Below are positions 53,345 through 61,568 of a stretch of 64,000 nt of DNA, piece by piece. The notes beneath the pieces were generated by a model. The model was not told the origin of the DNA. It saw only the letters and a program-made list of their open reading frames with translations, and did no database searches. Where the stretch lies: the NCBI GenBank assembly GCA_965217195.1, contig CBDCHL010000005.1:310001-374000 (forward strand), given 5' to 3'. Position numbers and translations under genes: made by a program. This DNA comes from UBA6623 sp965217195 (GTDB lineage Bacteria > Acidobacteriota > Terriglobia > Bryobacterales > UBA6623). Within the stretch, counting starts at the first letter, position 1, and the number at the start of each line of letters is the position of its first letter.

Positions 53345-54172
53345 CTAGCCGCTCGCCTCGATCTCCGCGAGCGCGCGCTTGAGATCCTCGTCGGTCGGCG
53401 GACGGTAGTGCCACTCCAAGTCGTCCTCCATGAACGAAACGCCTTTGCCCTTGACAGTGCGTGCCACGATTGCCGTCGGACGGCCCGGTACGGCGGGGAT
53501 GTCGTCCATCACAGAAAGAAGCTCACGGGCGTTGTGGCCGTCGACTTCCAGCGACGCCCAGCCAAAGGCCGTCCACTTCACGGCCAGCGGTTCCAACGCT
53601 GTGTCGGTGCGGCTCATCGCGGACCAACGATTGAAATCAATAAAACAAACGAGATTGTCGAGCTTGTTCACCGCCGCGAAGACGGCTGCCTCCCACACGC
53701 TGCCTTCGTAGCATTCCCCATCGCTGAGCAACGCGAAAACGCGATGACCTTCGCCGCGCATCTTAGCGGCAAGCGCCATTCCGGCCGCGATCGGCAGGCC
53801 GTGGCCGAGCGAGCCGGTGGCGACTTCGATTCCGGGTACGCACTCACGGGAAGGATGCTCGGCCAGCCGGCCACCCTCAAGCGCGTACTCTTCCAAGATT
53901 TCCACGGGAAAATAACCCCGCTCCGCCAGCACGGCGTAGCAGGCCATGCAGCCGTGTCCTTTCCCGAGCACGAAGCGATCACGCGCCGGGTCCCGGGGGT
54001 TTTCGGGATCGCTGTTCATGCGGGCGAAGTAGAGCGCCACTAGCAAATCGACGCACGACAACGCCGAGCCGACATGCGGAGTGCAGCCGTCGTGAGCCAT
54101 CCGCACGACCCGCGCCCGAACGCGGCGTGCAACGGCGGCAAGAGAAACGGCTAGGGCGGGGTCGGGGGGCAT
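53345..54172 (-). CDS. Transketolase, N-terminal (ThDP-PP) subunit
   Basis: 275 aa. GCTPHVGSALSCVDLLVALYF, RFVLGKGHGCMACYAVLAERG, EVATGSLGHGLPIAAGMALAAK and FALLSDGECYEGSVWEAAVFAA (GDGE-type metal site, here S-D-G-E-C) are the ThDP and metal-binding motifs of the transketolase PP domain. Together with the following subunit it gives the full enzyme. The bipartite form is typical of archaea and of transketolase-like enzymes in bacterial glycan or apiose pathways. Confidence 0.9.
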   Translation of the reverse strand: MPPDPALAVSLAAVARRVRARVVRMAHDGCTPHVGSALSCVDLLVALYFARMNSDPENPRDPARDRFVLGKGHGCMACYAVLAERGYFPVEILEEYALEGGRLAEHPSRECVPGIEVATGSLGHGLPIAAGMALAAKMRGEGHRVFALLSDGECYEGSVWEAAVFAAVNKLDNLVCFIDFNRWSAMSRTDTALEPLAVKWTAFGWASLEVDGHNARELLSVMDDIPAVPGRPTAIVARTVKGKGVSFMEDDLEWHYRPPTDEDLKRALAEIEASG

Positions 54173-54229
54173 CGAGTTTCGTTCTTCAGGGGGTCCGCGG
54201 CCGGAAACACCGCGCGTCAGTGCGTATTC

Positions 54230-54973
54230 CTATCCGCTATGCCGACGCTCGGCCGCCATCGTGTACACCGAGCATGCCAGCGCACGCGCTACAGGCGTGG
54301 CTTCCAACAGTCCCTCGACCGCTTTCATCAGCCGCGCTACGGGGTCGGGACAAAACATCGGCACGAAACCGGCGAACCCTTCCGCGGTTACCACACCGCC
54401 CGATTCCCTGACCCACTCGCGTAGTCGACGGGGGCGATAGGACTTTTCATTGTGTTCGATGTGATAGCGAGATGTCTTCTCGATGATCTTCAATCCCAAG
54501 TTGTTCCCGTTGGGGTCGTGAATGACGATGCGCGGCGCAACTCGAAAAGCCTCGCGGACGAGAGCCGGCGGATCAGCGGCGTGGTGCAGGATGCTTTGCA
54601 GCAACACGACGTCGAAACTGTTGTCCCGGTAGGGTAGGCACGCCGCATCCGCCGCGGCAAATCGAATCGGGCGTTTATCGACAGCGCGGCGGGCAACCCG
54701 CACGGCCTCGGGGGCCGCATCGACCGCCGCGATGCCGCGAGGCTCGCCCCGATCCCAATACCGAACCGTGTAGTACCCGTCGCCGCAACCGACATCGAGT
54801 ACCGAACGATCTCGAAAATCGCCCAGCCGAAGTACCTCATCCGTTGAGCGCCCGGTGGCCAGCCGGCTGCTGAGCTGATCGGCCAGAGTGTAGCCGTATC
54901 CGCGGTTTTCCGCCGCGTCGCGATCGAATATCTCAACATCCCCGCGCGAAGGTGTCGAGGCGGGCGCGCTCAC
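54230..54973 (-). CDS. Class I SAM-dependent methyltransferase
   Basis: 247 aa from GTG 54973, overlapping the SDR stop by 4 bp (GTGA). VLDVGCGDGYYTVRY is motif I; ARRAVDKRPIRFAAADAACLPYRDNSFDVVLLQSILHHA are motifs II-III of a Methyltransf_11 enzyme. The C-terminal third (GFVPMFCPDPVARLMKAVEGL) is family-specific. In the glycan operon it probably methylates a sugar hydroxyl or C atom. Confidence 0.87.
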   Translation of the reverse strand: MSAPASTPSRGDVEIFDRDAAENRGYGYTLADQLSSRLATGRSTDEVLRLGDFRDRSVLDVGCGDGYYTVRYWDRGEPRGIAAVDAAPEAVRVARRAVDKRPIRFAAADAACLPYRDNSFDVVLLQSILHHAADPPALVREAFRVAPRIVIHDPNGNNLGLKIIEKTSRYHIEHNEKSYRPRRLREWVRESGGVVTAEGFAGFVPMFCPDPVARLMKAVEGLLEATPVARALACSVYTMAAERRHSG

Positions 54974-55932
54974 GCCGTACCTCGCGATGCTTTTCCGGCA
55001 AACAGCCGTTCCCGATGCCAGGCCACGGTTTTGGCTATTCCCTCGGCGAGACGCGTGGTCGCCGACCATTCGAGCATCCGCCTTGTCTTGGTGCAATCAG
55101 CCACCCAAGTTTCCGTGTCCCACGAGCGTGCATCCATCGCGCCCCATCGAACCGGCGGCGCTTCTCCCGTTGCTTCGACGGCAGCGTCGAAAATGTCTCT
55201 AACGGTGGATTGAAGTCCGGTGCCGATGTTGAACACTTCTCCGCAAACCGCGCTAAGCTTCTCAATCCGCAAGAAAGCGTCGACCACGTCATCTACATAG
55301 ACAAAATCACGTGCTGTTTGCGCTGAGACCATATCGAGGGGCAAGTCGTCAATGCAATGGCGCACCACGGTCGGCACGAGCCTGGACGGTTCTTCATATG
55401 GCCCATACACCGAAAACAAGCGAAATGTATTAATAGGCCGCTGTTCGAGGCGCGCCGTGTGGCGGCAAACCAGAGTCTGCGCGGATTTCGCCACGGCGTA
55501 GTAACTGTTCGGCTCGAGAACGTCGGTTTCTCGCATCGCGTGCGGTTTCGACCCGTACTCCGACGAGCTGCCCGCATTGACGAAGATTCTGTAATCGATC
55601 GAGGCACAGGCTTTCAGCAAATTCCAAGTCCCGAACACGTTGGTGCGAATGGTTTCATCCGCATCGGTCTGAAACGGATAGGCGCCGTGAACCGCGAGAT
55701 GGTAAATAGCGGTGGGCTGAATTGCGTTGACAATCGATTCCAGTTCCTCGCCGGTCAAGTCCCCGATATGGAAGGTGAGCTTGTCTTCGATGCCTTCCAG
55801 GCGCCCGCGGTCCGCGCCCTCGCGAACCAGCAGATGCACTTCGGCCCCGGTCTCAGCCAACCGCCTGGCCAAGCAGGAGCCCACAAAGCCCGTGCCTCCG
55901 GTCAGAAAGAAACGCTGTTGGGAAAGGTCCAT
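54970..55932 (-). CDS. NAD-dependent epimerase/dehydratase (extended SDR)
   Basis: 320 aa. RFFLTGGTGFVGSCLARRLA (NAD loop), VNAGSSSEYG and SYYAVAKSAQTL (catalytic Tyr/Lys), and DFVYVDDVVDAFL are all conserved, like CDP/GDP-sugar dehydratases and epimerases. First gene of the minus-strand glycan operon, so it probably makes the activated sugar that the transketolase, methyltransferases and GT2 modify and transfer. Exact reaction not predictable. Confidence 0.88.
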   Translation of the reverse strand: MDLSQQRFFLTGGTGFVGSCLARRLAETGAEVHLLVREGADRGRLEGIEDKLTFHIGDLTGEELESIVNAIQPTAIYHLAVHGAYPFQTDADETIRTNVFGTWNLLKACASIDYRIFVNAGSSSEYGSKPHAMRETDVLEPNSYYAVAKSAQTLVCRHTARLEQRPINTFRLFSVYGPYEEPSRLVPTVVRHCIDDLPLDMVSAQTARDFVYVDDVVDAFLRIEKLSAVCGEVFNIGTGLQSTVRDIFDAAVEATGEAPPVRWGAMDARSWDTETWVADCTKTRRMLEWSATTRLAEGIAKTVAWHRERLFAGKASRGTA

Positions 55933-56009
55933 CGTTACAACGACCGTCTGCTGAACGACCGGCCCTTAATTCTATCGTGATGCGTTAGGTTCGCAAAAAC
56001 CGGCGACGA

Positions 56010-56063
56010 CGACGCGGCGCGCGCTTTCAGCGTGCCGTGTCGGGCTTTCGAGCCCGACATGTC
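56010..56063 (-). repeat. ~53-bp structured repeat (family C), copy 4
   Basis: In minus orientation: TGTCGGGC-TCGAAA-GCCCGACA, then CACGCTGAAAGCGCGCGCC. The hairpin stem differs from copies 1-2 (TGTCGCC/GGCGACA) at both strands in a compensating way. 149 bp upstream of the GGT gene. Confidence 0.75.
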
Positions 56064-56211
56064 TCGGGGATCAAACGGCGACCACACCCCGTTCACAGAG
56101 GACAGCCGAAATCCCTTCTTGGCGAGCCGCGTTGTCGTATTCGCCGCGCTCCCACAAAATCGATCACACCGCTGCTACCGTATAGAAACTGTCCTCATGC
56201 CGGAGATCCCC

Positions 56212-57903
56212 ATGATGCTCAAACTCTTATTGGCGAGTCTCGGAGTGGGCGCCATGGTCCTAGCCGCCGACCGCCCTTTCGGGCGCAGCGCTTCGGGCCG
56301 CAGTGCTGTATTGGCCCGTAACGGCATGGTTGCCACGAGCCAGCCGTTGGCCGCCCAAGCCGGTCTTCGCATCTTGCAGCAAGGCGGCAACGCCATCGAT
56401 GCTGCTGTGGCAACCGCCGCCACACTGGCCGTCGTCGAGCCGATGATGACGGGTCCCGGTGGCGACTTGTTCGTATTGGCGCACATCGCCGAAACCGGGG
56501 AGCTCGTCGGTCTGAATGCGAGCGGATTCGCTCCCGCGAAAGCCGATCTCGATTTTTTTAAAAGCCGGGGTCTGGAAGGTATTCCCACCGTCGGCCCTTT
56601 TTCCGTCACGGTTCCCGGAGCCGTCGATGGCTGGGCGACGCTCCTCGAAAAGCACGGAACGATGACCCTGGCACAGGTGCTTGCGCCCGCGATTGAATAC
56701 GCCGAGGAAGGCTTTCCCGTGTCCGAGATCATCGCCGGGACGTGGAAAACTCCGGCGATCGACGATAGCGTGTCCCAAGCGACCAGAATTGTCAGCGATT
56801 TCGAAGCTGCCTACTACATCGACGGCCGGCGACCCGAGCACGGTGACGTCTTCGGGAACAAGCCACTCGCGGACACATTTCGCAAAATCGCCGCCGAAGG
56901 CCCCGATGCCTTCTACAAGGGTGAGATCGCCCGCAAGATTGTCGACCATCTGAACGCTCTCGGTTGGCCGATCACGATGGCCGACATGGCCTACCAACAT
57001 TCCGACTGGGTCGAGCCGATCAGCACGACCTACCGCGGCCATAGGATCTTTGAGCTTCCGCCCAACGGCCAGGGCATGGCGGCGATCGAGATGCTAAACA
57101 TTCTCGAGGGCTACGATCTCAAGGGCCTAGGCCACAACTCGGCGGCCTATCTGCACCGCTTGATCGAAGCCAAAAAACTGGCCTTTGCCGATCTCGACGC
57201 CTGGCTGGCCGACCCCGAACGGGTAGACCTGCCGATCGGTACGATCATTTCGAAAGATTACGGCGAGCAACAGCGGGGCCGCATCGATCCCAACCAAGCC
57301 GCGACCGAGGTCGAGACCGGCGTCAACGATGCAGTCCTCCGCCTCACCGGGTCGGGCGACACAATTTATCTCACTGTCGTGGACAAAGACCGTAACATGG
57401 TCTCGTTCATCAACAGCATCTTCCACGCCTTCGGCTCGGGTGTTGTTGTCCCGGGTACGGGAGTCGTACTCCAAAATCGTGGCGCCCTGTTCTCGCTCGA
57501 CTCCGAACACCCCAATCGCCTGGAACCGCGCAAGCGTCCCTACCACACGATCATTCCCGCCATGGCGTACAAAGACGACAAACCCTGGCTCTCATTCGGA
57601 GTCATGGGAGGCAACATGCAGCCTCAAGGGCACGTTCAAATTCTGCTGAACATGATCGATTTCGGCATGAACGTCCAGGATGCCGGCGAAGCCGCCCGCT
57701 TTCGCCACAACAGCGGCAAGGAAGTCGTACTCGAATCCGGCGTCAGCGAGGAAGCAGCGACCGGCCTCAGCCGCATGGGTCACGTTATCGATCGCACGAA
57801 GGGAGGCTTCGGCGGCTACCAAGCGATTGAAGTGGACTGGAAACGGGGGGTCCTACTCGGTGGTACGGATCCTCGAAAAGACGGCCAAGTGGCGGCCTGG
57901 TAA
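56212..57903 (+). CDS. Gamma-glutamyltransferase family protein, exported
   Basis: About 563 aa from ATG 56212 (or ATG 56215), chosen because GGAG at 56202-56205 is well placed and MMLKLLLASLGVGAMVLA is a signal peptide; an ATG at 56197 is less favoured. GGT features: MVATSQPLAAQAGLRILQQGGNAIDAA, MTGPGGDLF, and the autoprocessing threonine in GSGDTIYLTVVDKDRNMVSFINS. After cleavage this Thr becomes the nucleophile that hydrolyses gamma-glutamyl bonds of glutathione or peptides. The protein would work in the periplasm. Confidence 0.92.
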   Translation: MMLKLLLASLGVGAMVLAADRPFGRSASGRSAVLARNGMVATSQPLAAQAGLRILQQGGNAIDAAVATAATLAVVEPMMTGPGGDLFVLAHIAETGELVGLNASGFAPAKADLDFFKSRGLEGIPTVGPFSVTVPGAVDGWATLLEKHGTMTLAQVLAPAIEYAEEGFPVSEIIAGTWKTPAIDDSVSQATRIVSDFEAAYYIDGRRPEHGDVFGNKPLADTFRKIAAEGPDAFYKGEIARKIVDHLNALGWPITMADMAYQHSDWVEPISTTYRGHRIFELPPNGQGMAAIEMLNILEGYDLKGLGHNSAAYLHRLIEAKKLAFADLDAWLADPERVDLPIGTIISKDYGEQQRGRIDPNQAATEVETGVNDAVLRLTGSGDTIYLTVVDKDRNMVSFINSIFHAFGSGVVVPGTGVVLQNRGALFSLDSEHPNRLEPRKRPYHTIIPAMAYKDDKPWLSFGVMGGNMQPQGHVQILLNMIDFGMNVQDAGEAARFRHNSGKEVVLESGVSEEAATGLSRMGHVIDRTKGGFGGYQAIEVDWKRGVLLGGTDPRKDGQVAAW

Positions 57904-58010
57904 GTGCTGTGAAAAATGGTTCGCCGCAACAAGTTCAAAAGGAAGTGGGATGATGCTTCGATGACGGGCGTTCCGCTTGGTCGCATCGGAATGAACTTCG
58001 AAGGCGCGCG

Positions 58011-58574
58011 ATGGAATTTGCGGTTAACGACAGCGTCTTGGTCCTGCTTGAAGGCGACATCACGAAAGTTACCGTTGATGCCGTTGTGAACGCAGCGAAC
58101 TCCGAATTGATCGGCGGCGGGGGTGTTGACGGCGCCATTCATCGGGCGGGGGGGCGCTCGATCATGGCCGAACTCGACGAGATGCGCCCCAAGATTGGCG
58201 CTTGCCCAACCGGAAAGGCTGTCGTGACCAACGCAGGCAACCTGCCCGCGAAGTACGTGATCCACGCGGTCGGGCCGATCTACCGAGACGGCCGCCAAGG
58301 AGAGCCTACACTACTGGCCTCCTGTTACCAAACCTCGCTGGAGTTGGCCGCCGAACATGGGGCGACAACGGTTTCGTTCCCATCCATCAGCACCGGCGTC
58401 TACGGTTACCCGCTCGGCGAGGCCGCCGAAATCGCCTTGCGGACGGTGAGCGAGTTTCTGCGGCGCCCGGGCCACTCCATCGAAAAAGTGATTCTTGTGC
58501 TGTTCGGGAAGGCGGCTTACGCAGTGCACGCCGAGGCTGCGAGCCGCGTGCTTGGACAATCAGATGAAGCTTGA
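58011..58574 (+). CDS. Macrodomain protein (O-acetyl-ADP-ribose deacetylase type)
   Basis: 187 aa. The MacroD/YmdB motifs are complete: DAVVNAANSELIGGGGVDGAIHRAGG (the ADP-ribose diphosphate loop), LPAKYVIHAVGPIY, and TVSFPSISTGVYGYPLGEAAEIAL. It removes O-acetyl-ADP-ribose acetyl groups or mono-ADP-ribose from acidic residues. It is encoded alone between the GGT and the sugar nucleotidyltransferase (convergent), with no ART or DarT gene nearby, so a housekeeping role is likely. Confidence 0.93.
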   Translation: MEFAVNDSVLVLLEGDITKVTVDAVVNAANSELIGGGGVDGAIHRAGGRSIMAELDEMRPKIGACPTGKAVVTNAGNLPAKYVIHAVGPIYRDGRQGEPTLLASCYQTSLELAAEHGATTVSFPSISTGVYGYPLGEAAEIALRTVSEFLRRPGHSIEKVILVLFGKAAYAVHAEAASRVLGQSDEA

Positions 58575-58627
58575 CCCGAAAGAAGCCGGGTGACGATTCG
58601 CTGCCGGTATAGTAGGTGTCAGTCCGA

Positions 58628-59359
58628 TCAGTTCGTCCTATTCGCGCCGGTCTTAGCGATCATCTCACTCGCCCTTTGTAGAGATTCGATCGTACCGGCG
58701 TCGGTCCACCAGCCGTCGAGCGTTGCAAACGTCAACGTGCCTTCTTGGATGTAAAGGTTATTGACGTCGGTAATCTCCAGCTCGCCCCGACCGGACGGAA
58801 CCAGCGTCCGAATCTTCTCGAACACCGTGTTGTCGTACATGTAAATCCCGGTGACAGCGTAATTCGACCGAGGATTTTCGGGTTTTTCTTCGATTCCGGC
58901 GATGTGGTCTCCGTCGATCTCGGCGACGCCGAAGCGTTCGGCGTCCGGCACTTCTTTCAACAGGATCTTCGCTCCGCGCTCTTGTTGACGGAAGGCCTCC
59001 GCGGCGTCGGAGATGTTGTGTTCAATAATGTTGTCTCCCAGCACAACGCAAATCCTCTGTCCTTCGGCGAAATGCTCGGCCAGCCCTAGGGCCTCGGCAA
59101 TGCCGCCTTCACCCTCCTGGTAGGTGTAATTGATGTGCTTGAGACCGAACTCCTTTCCGTTACCCAGTAGTTGGAGGAAGCCCCCCGCGTTACGGCCGCC
59201 GGTGACGATCAGGATATCGATGATGCCGGCATTGACCAAAGCCTCGATCGGATAGTAGATCATCGGCTTGTTGTAGACCGGCAACAAGTGTTTGTTAGTG
59301 ACGCGCGTGAGCGGATCGAGCCGCGTGCCCAATCCTCCCGCTAGAACAATACCCTTCAT
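58628..59359 (-). CDS. Sugar nucleotidyltransferase (glucose-1-phosphate thymidylyltransferase-like)
   Basis: 243 aa from ATG 59359 (MKGIVLAGGLGTRLDPLT). Nucleotidyltransferase signature GGLGTRLDPLTRVTNKHLLP, then MIYYPIEALVNAGIIDILI, VVLGDNI, NYAVTGIYMYD and WWTDAGTIESL. It is the short RmlA type (about 240 aa, without the allosteric C-terminal extension), which couples hexose-1-phosphate to dTTP or UTP. It could feed the glycan cluster at 49.7-55.9 kb. Confidence 0.9.
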   Translation of the reverse strand: MKGIVLAGGLGTRLDPLTRVTNKHLLPVYNKPMIYYPIEALVNAGIIDILIVTGGRNAGGFLQLLGNGKEFGLKHINYTYQEGEGGIAEALGLAEHFAEGQRICVVLGDNIIEHNISDAAEAFRQQERGAKILLKEVPDAERFGVAEIDGDHIAGIEEKPENPRSNYAVTGIYMYDNTVFEKIRTLVPSGRGELEITDVNNLYIQEGTLTFATLDGWWTDAGTIESLQRASEMIAKTGANRTN

Positions 59360-59556
59360 GGAAACTCCAACCACCGAACGCCGTAGGCCGCACCGTCCCG
59401 GAGTCGGGTCGCGACCCCGACGTGCGCGGCAAAAGACCCGTAGTATATCGCGCCGGGATATCGACGGCAGCTTCGCGGCCGATCCGACACCCTTTCCGAA
59501 GCACGACTCGCGCGGGCGTTTCCACGTCCGGCCGGAAGGTCTACAATGAGACCCGC

Positions 59557-59633
59557 GGGCGTGTAGCTCAGTTGGATAGAGCGCCTGGCTTCGAACCAGT
59601 AGGTCGGGGGTTCGAGTCCCTCCACGCCCGCCA
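59557..59633 (+). tRNA. tRNA-Arg (anticodon TCG)
   Basis: A full cloverleaf: acceptor GGGCGTG (59557-59563) with CACGCCC (59623-59629), D arm GCTC/GAGC, anticodon loop CTTCGAA (59589-59595) with TCG at 34-36, T arm GGGGG-TTCGAGT-CCCTC, discriminator G and an encoded CCA (59631-59633). It reads CGA/CGN arginine codons. The 3' end is directly followed by a repeat-rich, rearranged zone. Confidence 0.95.
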
Positions 59634-59784
59634 TCTAACCTATTTTTAGTCAGTAAATTATAAGATCTCCGCCCTCTCGGATTGAAGCGGTTGTGGAGGC
59701 AGTGTGCCCAATTCTGCGCCCACCCCGAGTAAAAGTCGCTGCCCGCTCCATGGCAGAGCGCACCGTTCCAGTCCGCGGATGGAC

Positions 59785-59970
59785 CTAGCCTGCATTTCTC
59801 ACCACTTGGCGGTCGAAGCCACGCAATAGGCCTGTCATTACTTCGTTACGGTTGCCTGCCGTGCTCACCGTACTGTTCAAGTACGCCTCCGCGCGCCAGG
59901 CGGCCCGTGCCTCCTACTGACAGCCCTCTCACGCACTTCGCCTCGCCAGGTGGTGAGAAATGCAGGCTAG
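59785..59970. repeat. 186-bp MITE-like element with 21-bp perfect inverted ends
   Basis: The left end 59785-59805 and right end 59950-59970 are perfect reverse complements (core AGCCTGCATTTCTCACCAC), and the element has no coding content. It looks like a non-autonomous derivative of an insertion sequence. The rest of 59634-60230 has no supported gene. Confidence 0.75.
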
Positions 59971-60230
59971 CGTTTTGTGATGGACATGTCCCGCCGGCCC
60001 GCGAGATAGGCCAAGGTCCATGGGTCCACGTGCGGAGCTCAGCGGGTGAAGCAGGACTCGCCCAATCCACGGGAGTGATTGATACCGCTACACTGCCCTG
60101 AGCGCCTAAGCGCGAAGCACCGCCGCCCCCGGCTTGAACCTTCGCGCCGAATGAACCAGGCCGTTCCCAGGTGTGCATATCGGCCGCGTACTTCGCCAAC
60201 AAGTCCGGAAAGCCTTCTTAGCCGCGGTTC

Positions 60231-61568
60231 ATGAAGAAACCCCCTAGATTGAAGAAGAAGCGCGGTAAAAACCGTCCGGCAGCCGACCCGAGACGGTGGG
60301 ACACTTCTATCCTTGCGCCGATCGCGGTCTGCAGCTATGTGGCCGGTTTCGCATTCCCGGATATCTGGATGTTCTCGCTGTTGAGCCTGGGGGTCTTTGG
60401 TCTACTCGCGATTCTCTTCAGTAAGGCTCACGGCGGGTCCGGGGCTTGGCCTCCGCTTGCTCTTCCTTGGTTTCTTCTCGTGTTGACCACGGTCTTGTCG
60501 TGCTTCGCGTCGGAAGACATGAGAAAGAGCTTCATTCTGAGCTTGCCCTTCTTCCCGGCGGCACTTGTCTTTTTCTTGGTAGCTCAACATTTCACGAAGG
60601 TCAAGCACATCCGGTTCCTCTACGTGACGTTTTGCAGCGTCGCTCTTGGATTGGCGTGTAAGGTGCTCTGGGCCGCGGCTGAAGCGCCCGGCGCCTCGAC
60701 GCGCGTCTTGGCTTTGGCCGCGGACAGTCCGATTTTCCTGGTGCCCAACGACATCACGTTTCTCGCCGTCATCGCCCCGCTCTCGTTGGCCCTGCTCTTC
60801 CGCAAACCCCGTGGTTGGGAATTCGTCCTTGTCTTGTCTTCGCTGGTTCTGTCGATCGGAGCAATCGTCGTCCTCCAGAGCCGGACGGCGATCCTGACCC
60901 TGATCGCGACTCTTACGTGTCTGGTGGTTCTCGTAAGCCCTCGTCGCCGTCTTGCGTTGGGACTGGTTTGCTTGGCCGCCGTCGTCGTCTTGGGGTTGCT
61001 GATCGATTGGGCCTTCGGGTCTCCACTGAGCACGAAATTCCTGACCCAGTTGCAGCAGCGTACTCGGTTGAGGCTTTGGTCGACGGCCTGGACGGCCTTT
61101 CTTCAAGCCCCATTTTTGGGACATGGGCCGGGGGGATTCGGCCAATTCCACAGGATCCCGTGGGCGCACAATCTTTATCTCGAGTTCCTCGCCGAGCGGG
61201 GCATCCTCGGTTTTGCGGCCTTTGGGACCCTGCTCGTGGGCGGTGAGCCCGAGCGTTTGTCGGCCCTCCTTCCTTTTCGTCACAATGAACCCCATGGCAG
61301 GTTCTCTTCGGGCCGGGGCATTTCTCCGATCTGTCTGCGCCGTGCCGGCCATGGCGGTTTCCCTTGCGGCTTCCGTGCAGCTCGAAGGTACCGTTCCGTA
61401 ACGGCGACAGCCGTCTTCCCATGGCAGGCGCGTTCGTCTGCGTCCGCTCGGCCGGCACGTCGTCCGCTGGTGGACGCGATGCGGCTCGGATTGGTTGAAC
61501 GGGTTGGGTTCGTATGGTCGATTTTGGGAGGGGCCACGGGGCCGGTCGATAGTGGGTTAAGTTGTTGA
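60231..61568 (+). CDS. O-antigen ligase/polymerase-like membrane protein with foreign C-terminus
   Basis: Residues 1 to about 339 are a Wzy/WaaL-type protein with about nine membrane helices and the Wzy_C features SRTAILTLIATLTCLVVLV, RLWSTAWTAFLQAPFLGHGPG and AHNLYLEFLAERGILGFAAF. At about 61249 the sequence changes into a copy of the 5' region of the gene at 63257 (RLSALLPFRHNEP), and the remaining ~100 residues are out-of-frame translation of that copy and low-complexity DNA, so the last membrane segments are missing. It is likely non-functional or a truncated ligase. Begins with a very basic tail (KKPPRLKKKRGKNR). Confidence 0.75.
   Translation: MKKPPRLKKKRGKNRPAADPRRWDTSILAPIAVCSYVAGFAFPDIWMFSLLSLGVFGLLAILFSKAHGGSGAWPPLALPWFLLVLTTVLSCFASEDMRKSFILSLPFFPAALVFFLVAQHFTKVKHIRFLYVTFCSVALGLACKVLWAAAEAPGASTRVLALAADSPIFLVPNDITFLAVIAPLSLALLFRKPRGWEFVLVLSSLVLSIGAIVVLQSRTAILTLIATLTCLVVLVSPRRRLALGLVCLAAVVVLGLLIDWAFGSPLSTKFLTQLQQRTRLRLWSTAWTAFLQAPFLGHGPGGFGQFHRIPWAHNLYLEFLAERGILGFAAFGTLLVGGEPERLSALLPFRHNEPHGRFSSGRGISPICLRRAGHGGFPCGFRAARRYRSVTATAVFPWQARSSASARPARRPLVDAMRLGLVERVGFVWSILGGATGPVDSGLSC
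61249..61455 (+). pseudogene. Decayed duplicate of the 5' part of the carboxypeptidase-regulatory gene
   Basis: Bases 61249-61455 align with 63221-63432. The signal peptide codons are recognisable (MAGSLRAGAFLRSVCAVPA) but a short deletion and a stop after QLEGTVP end the frame. This block truncates the ligase gene that it follows. Confidence 0.75.

Noticed and set aside
58011..58574. Macrodomain as part of an ADP-ribosylation toxin-antitoxin (DarTG-like) system
   Set aside because: No toxin gene is adjacent, and the macrodomain is of the common MacroD/YmdB type.
59846..60202. A 118-aa minus-strand frame after the tRNA
   Set aside because: It crosses the right end of the MITE-like element and has no recognisable domain.
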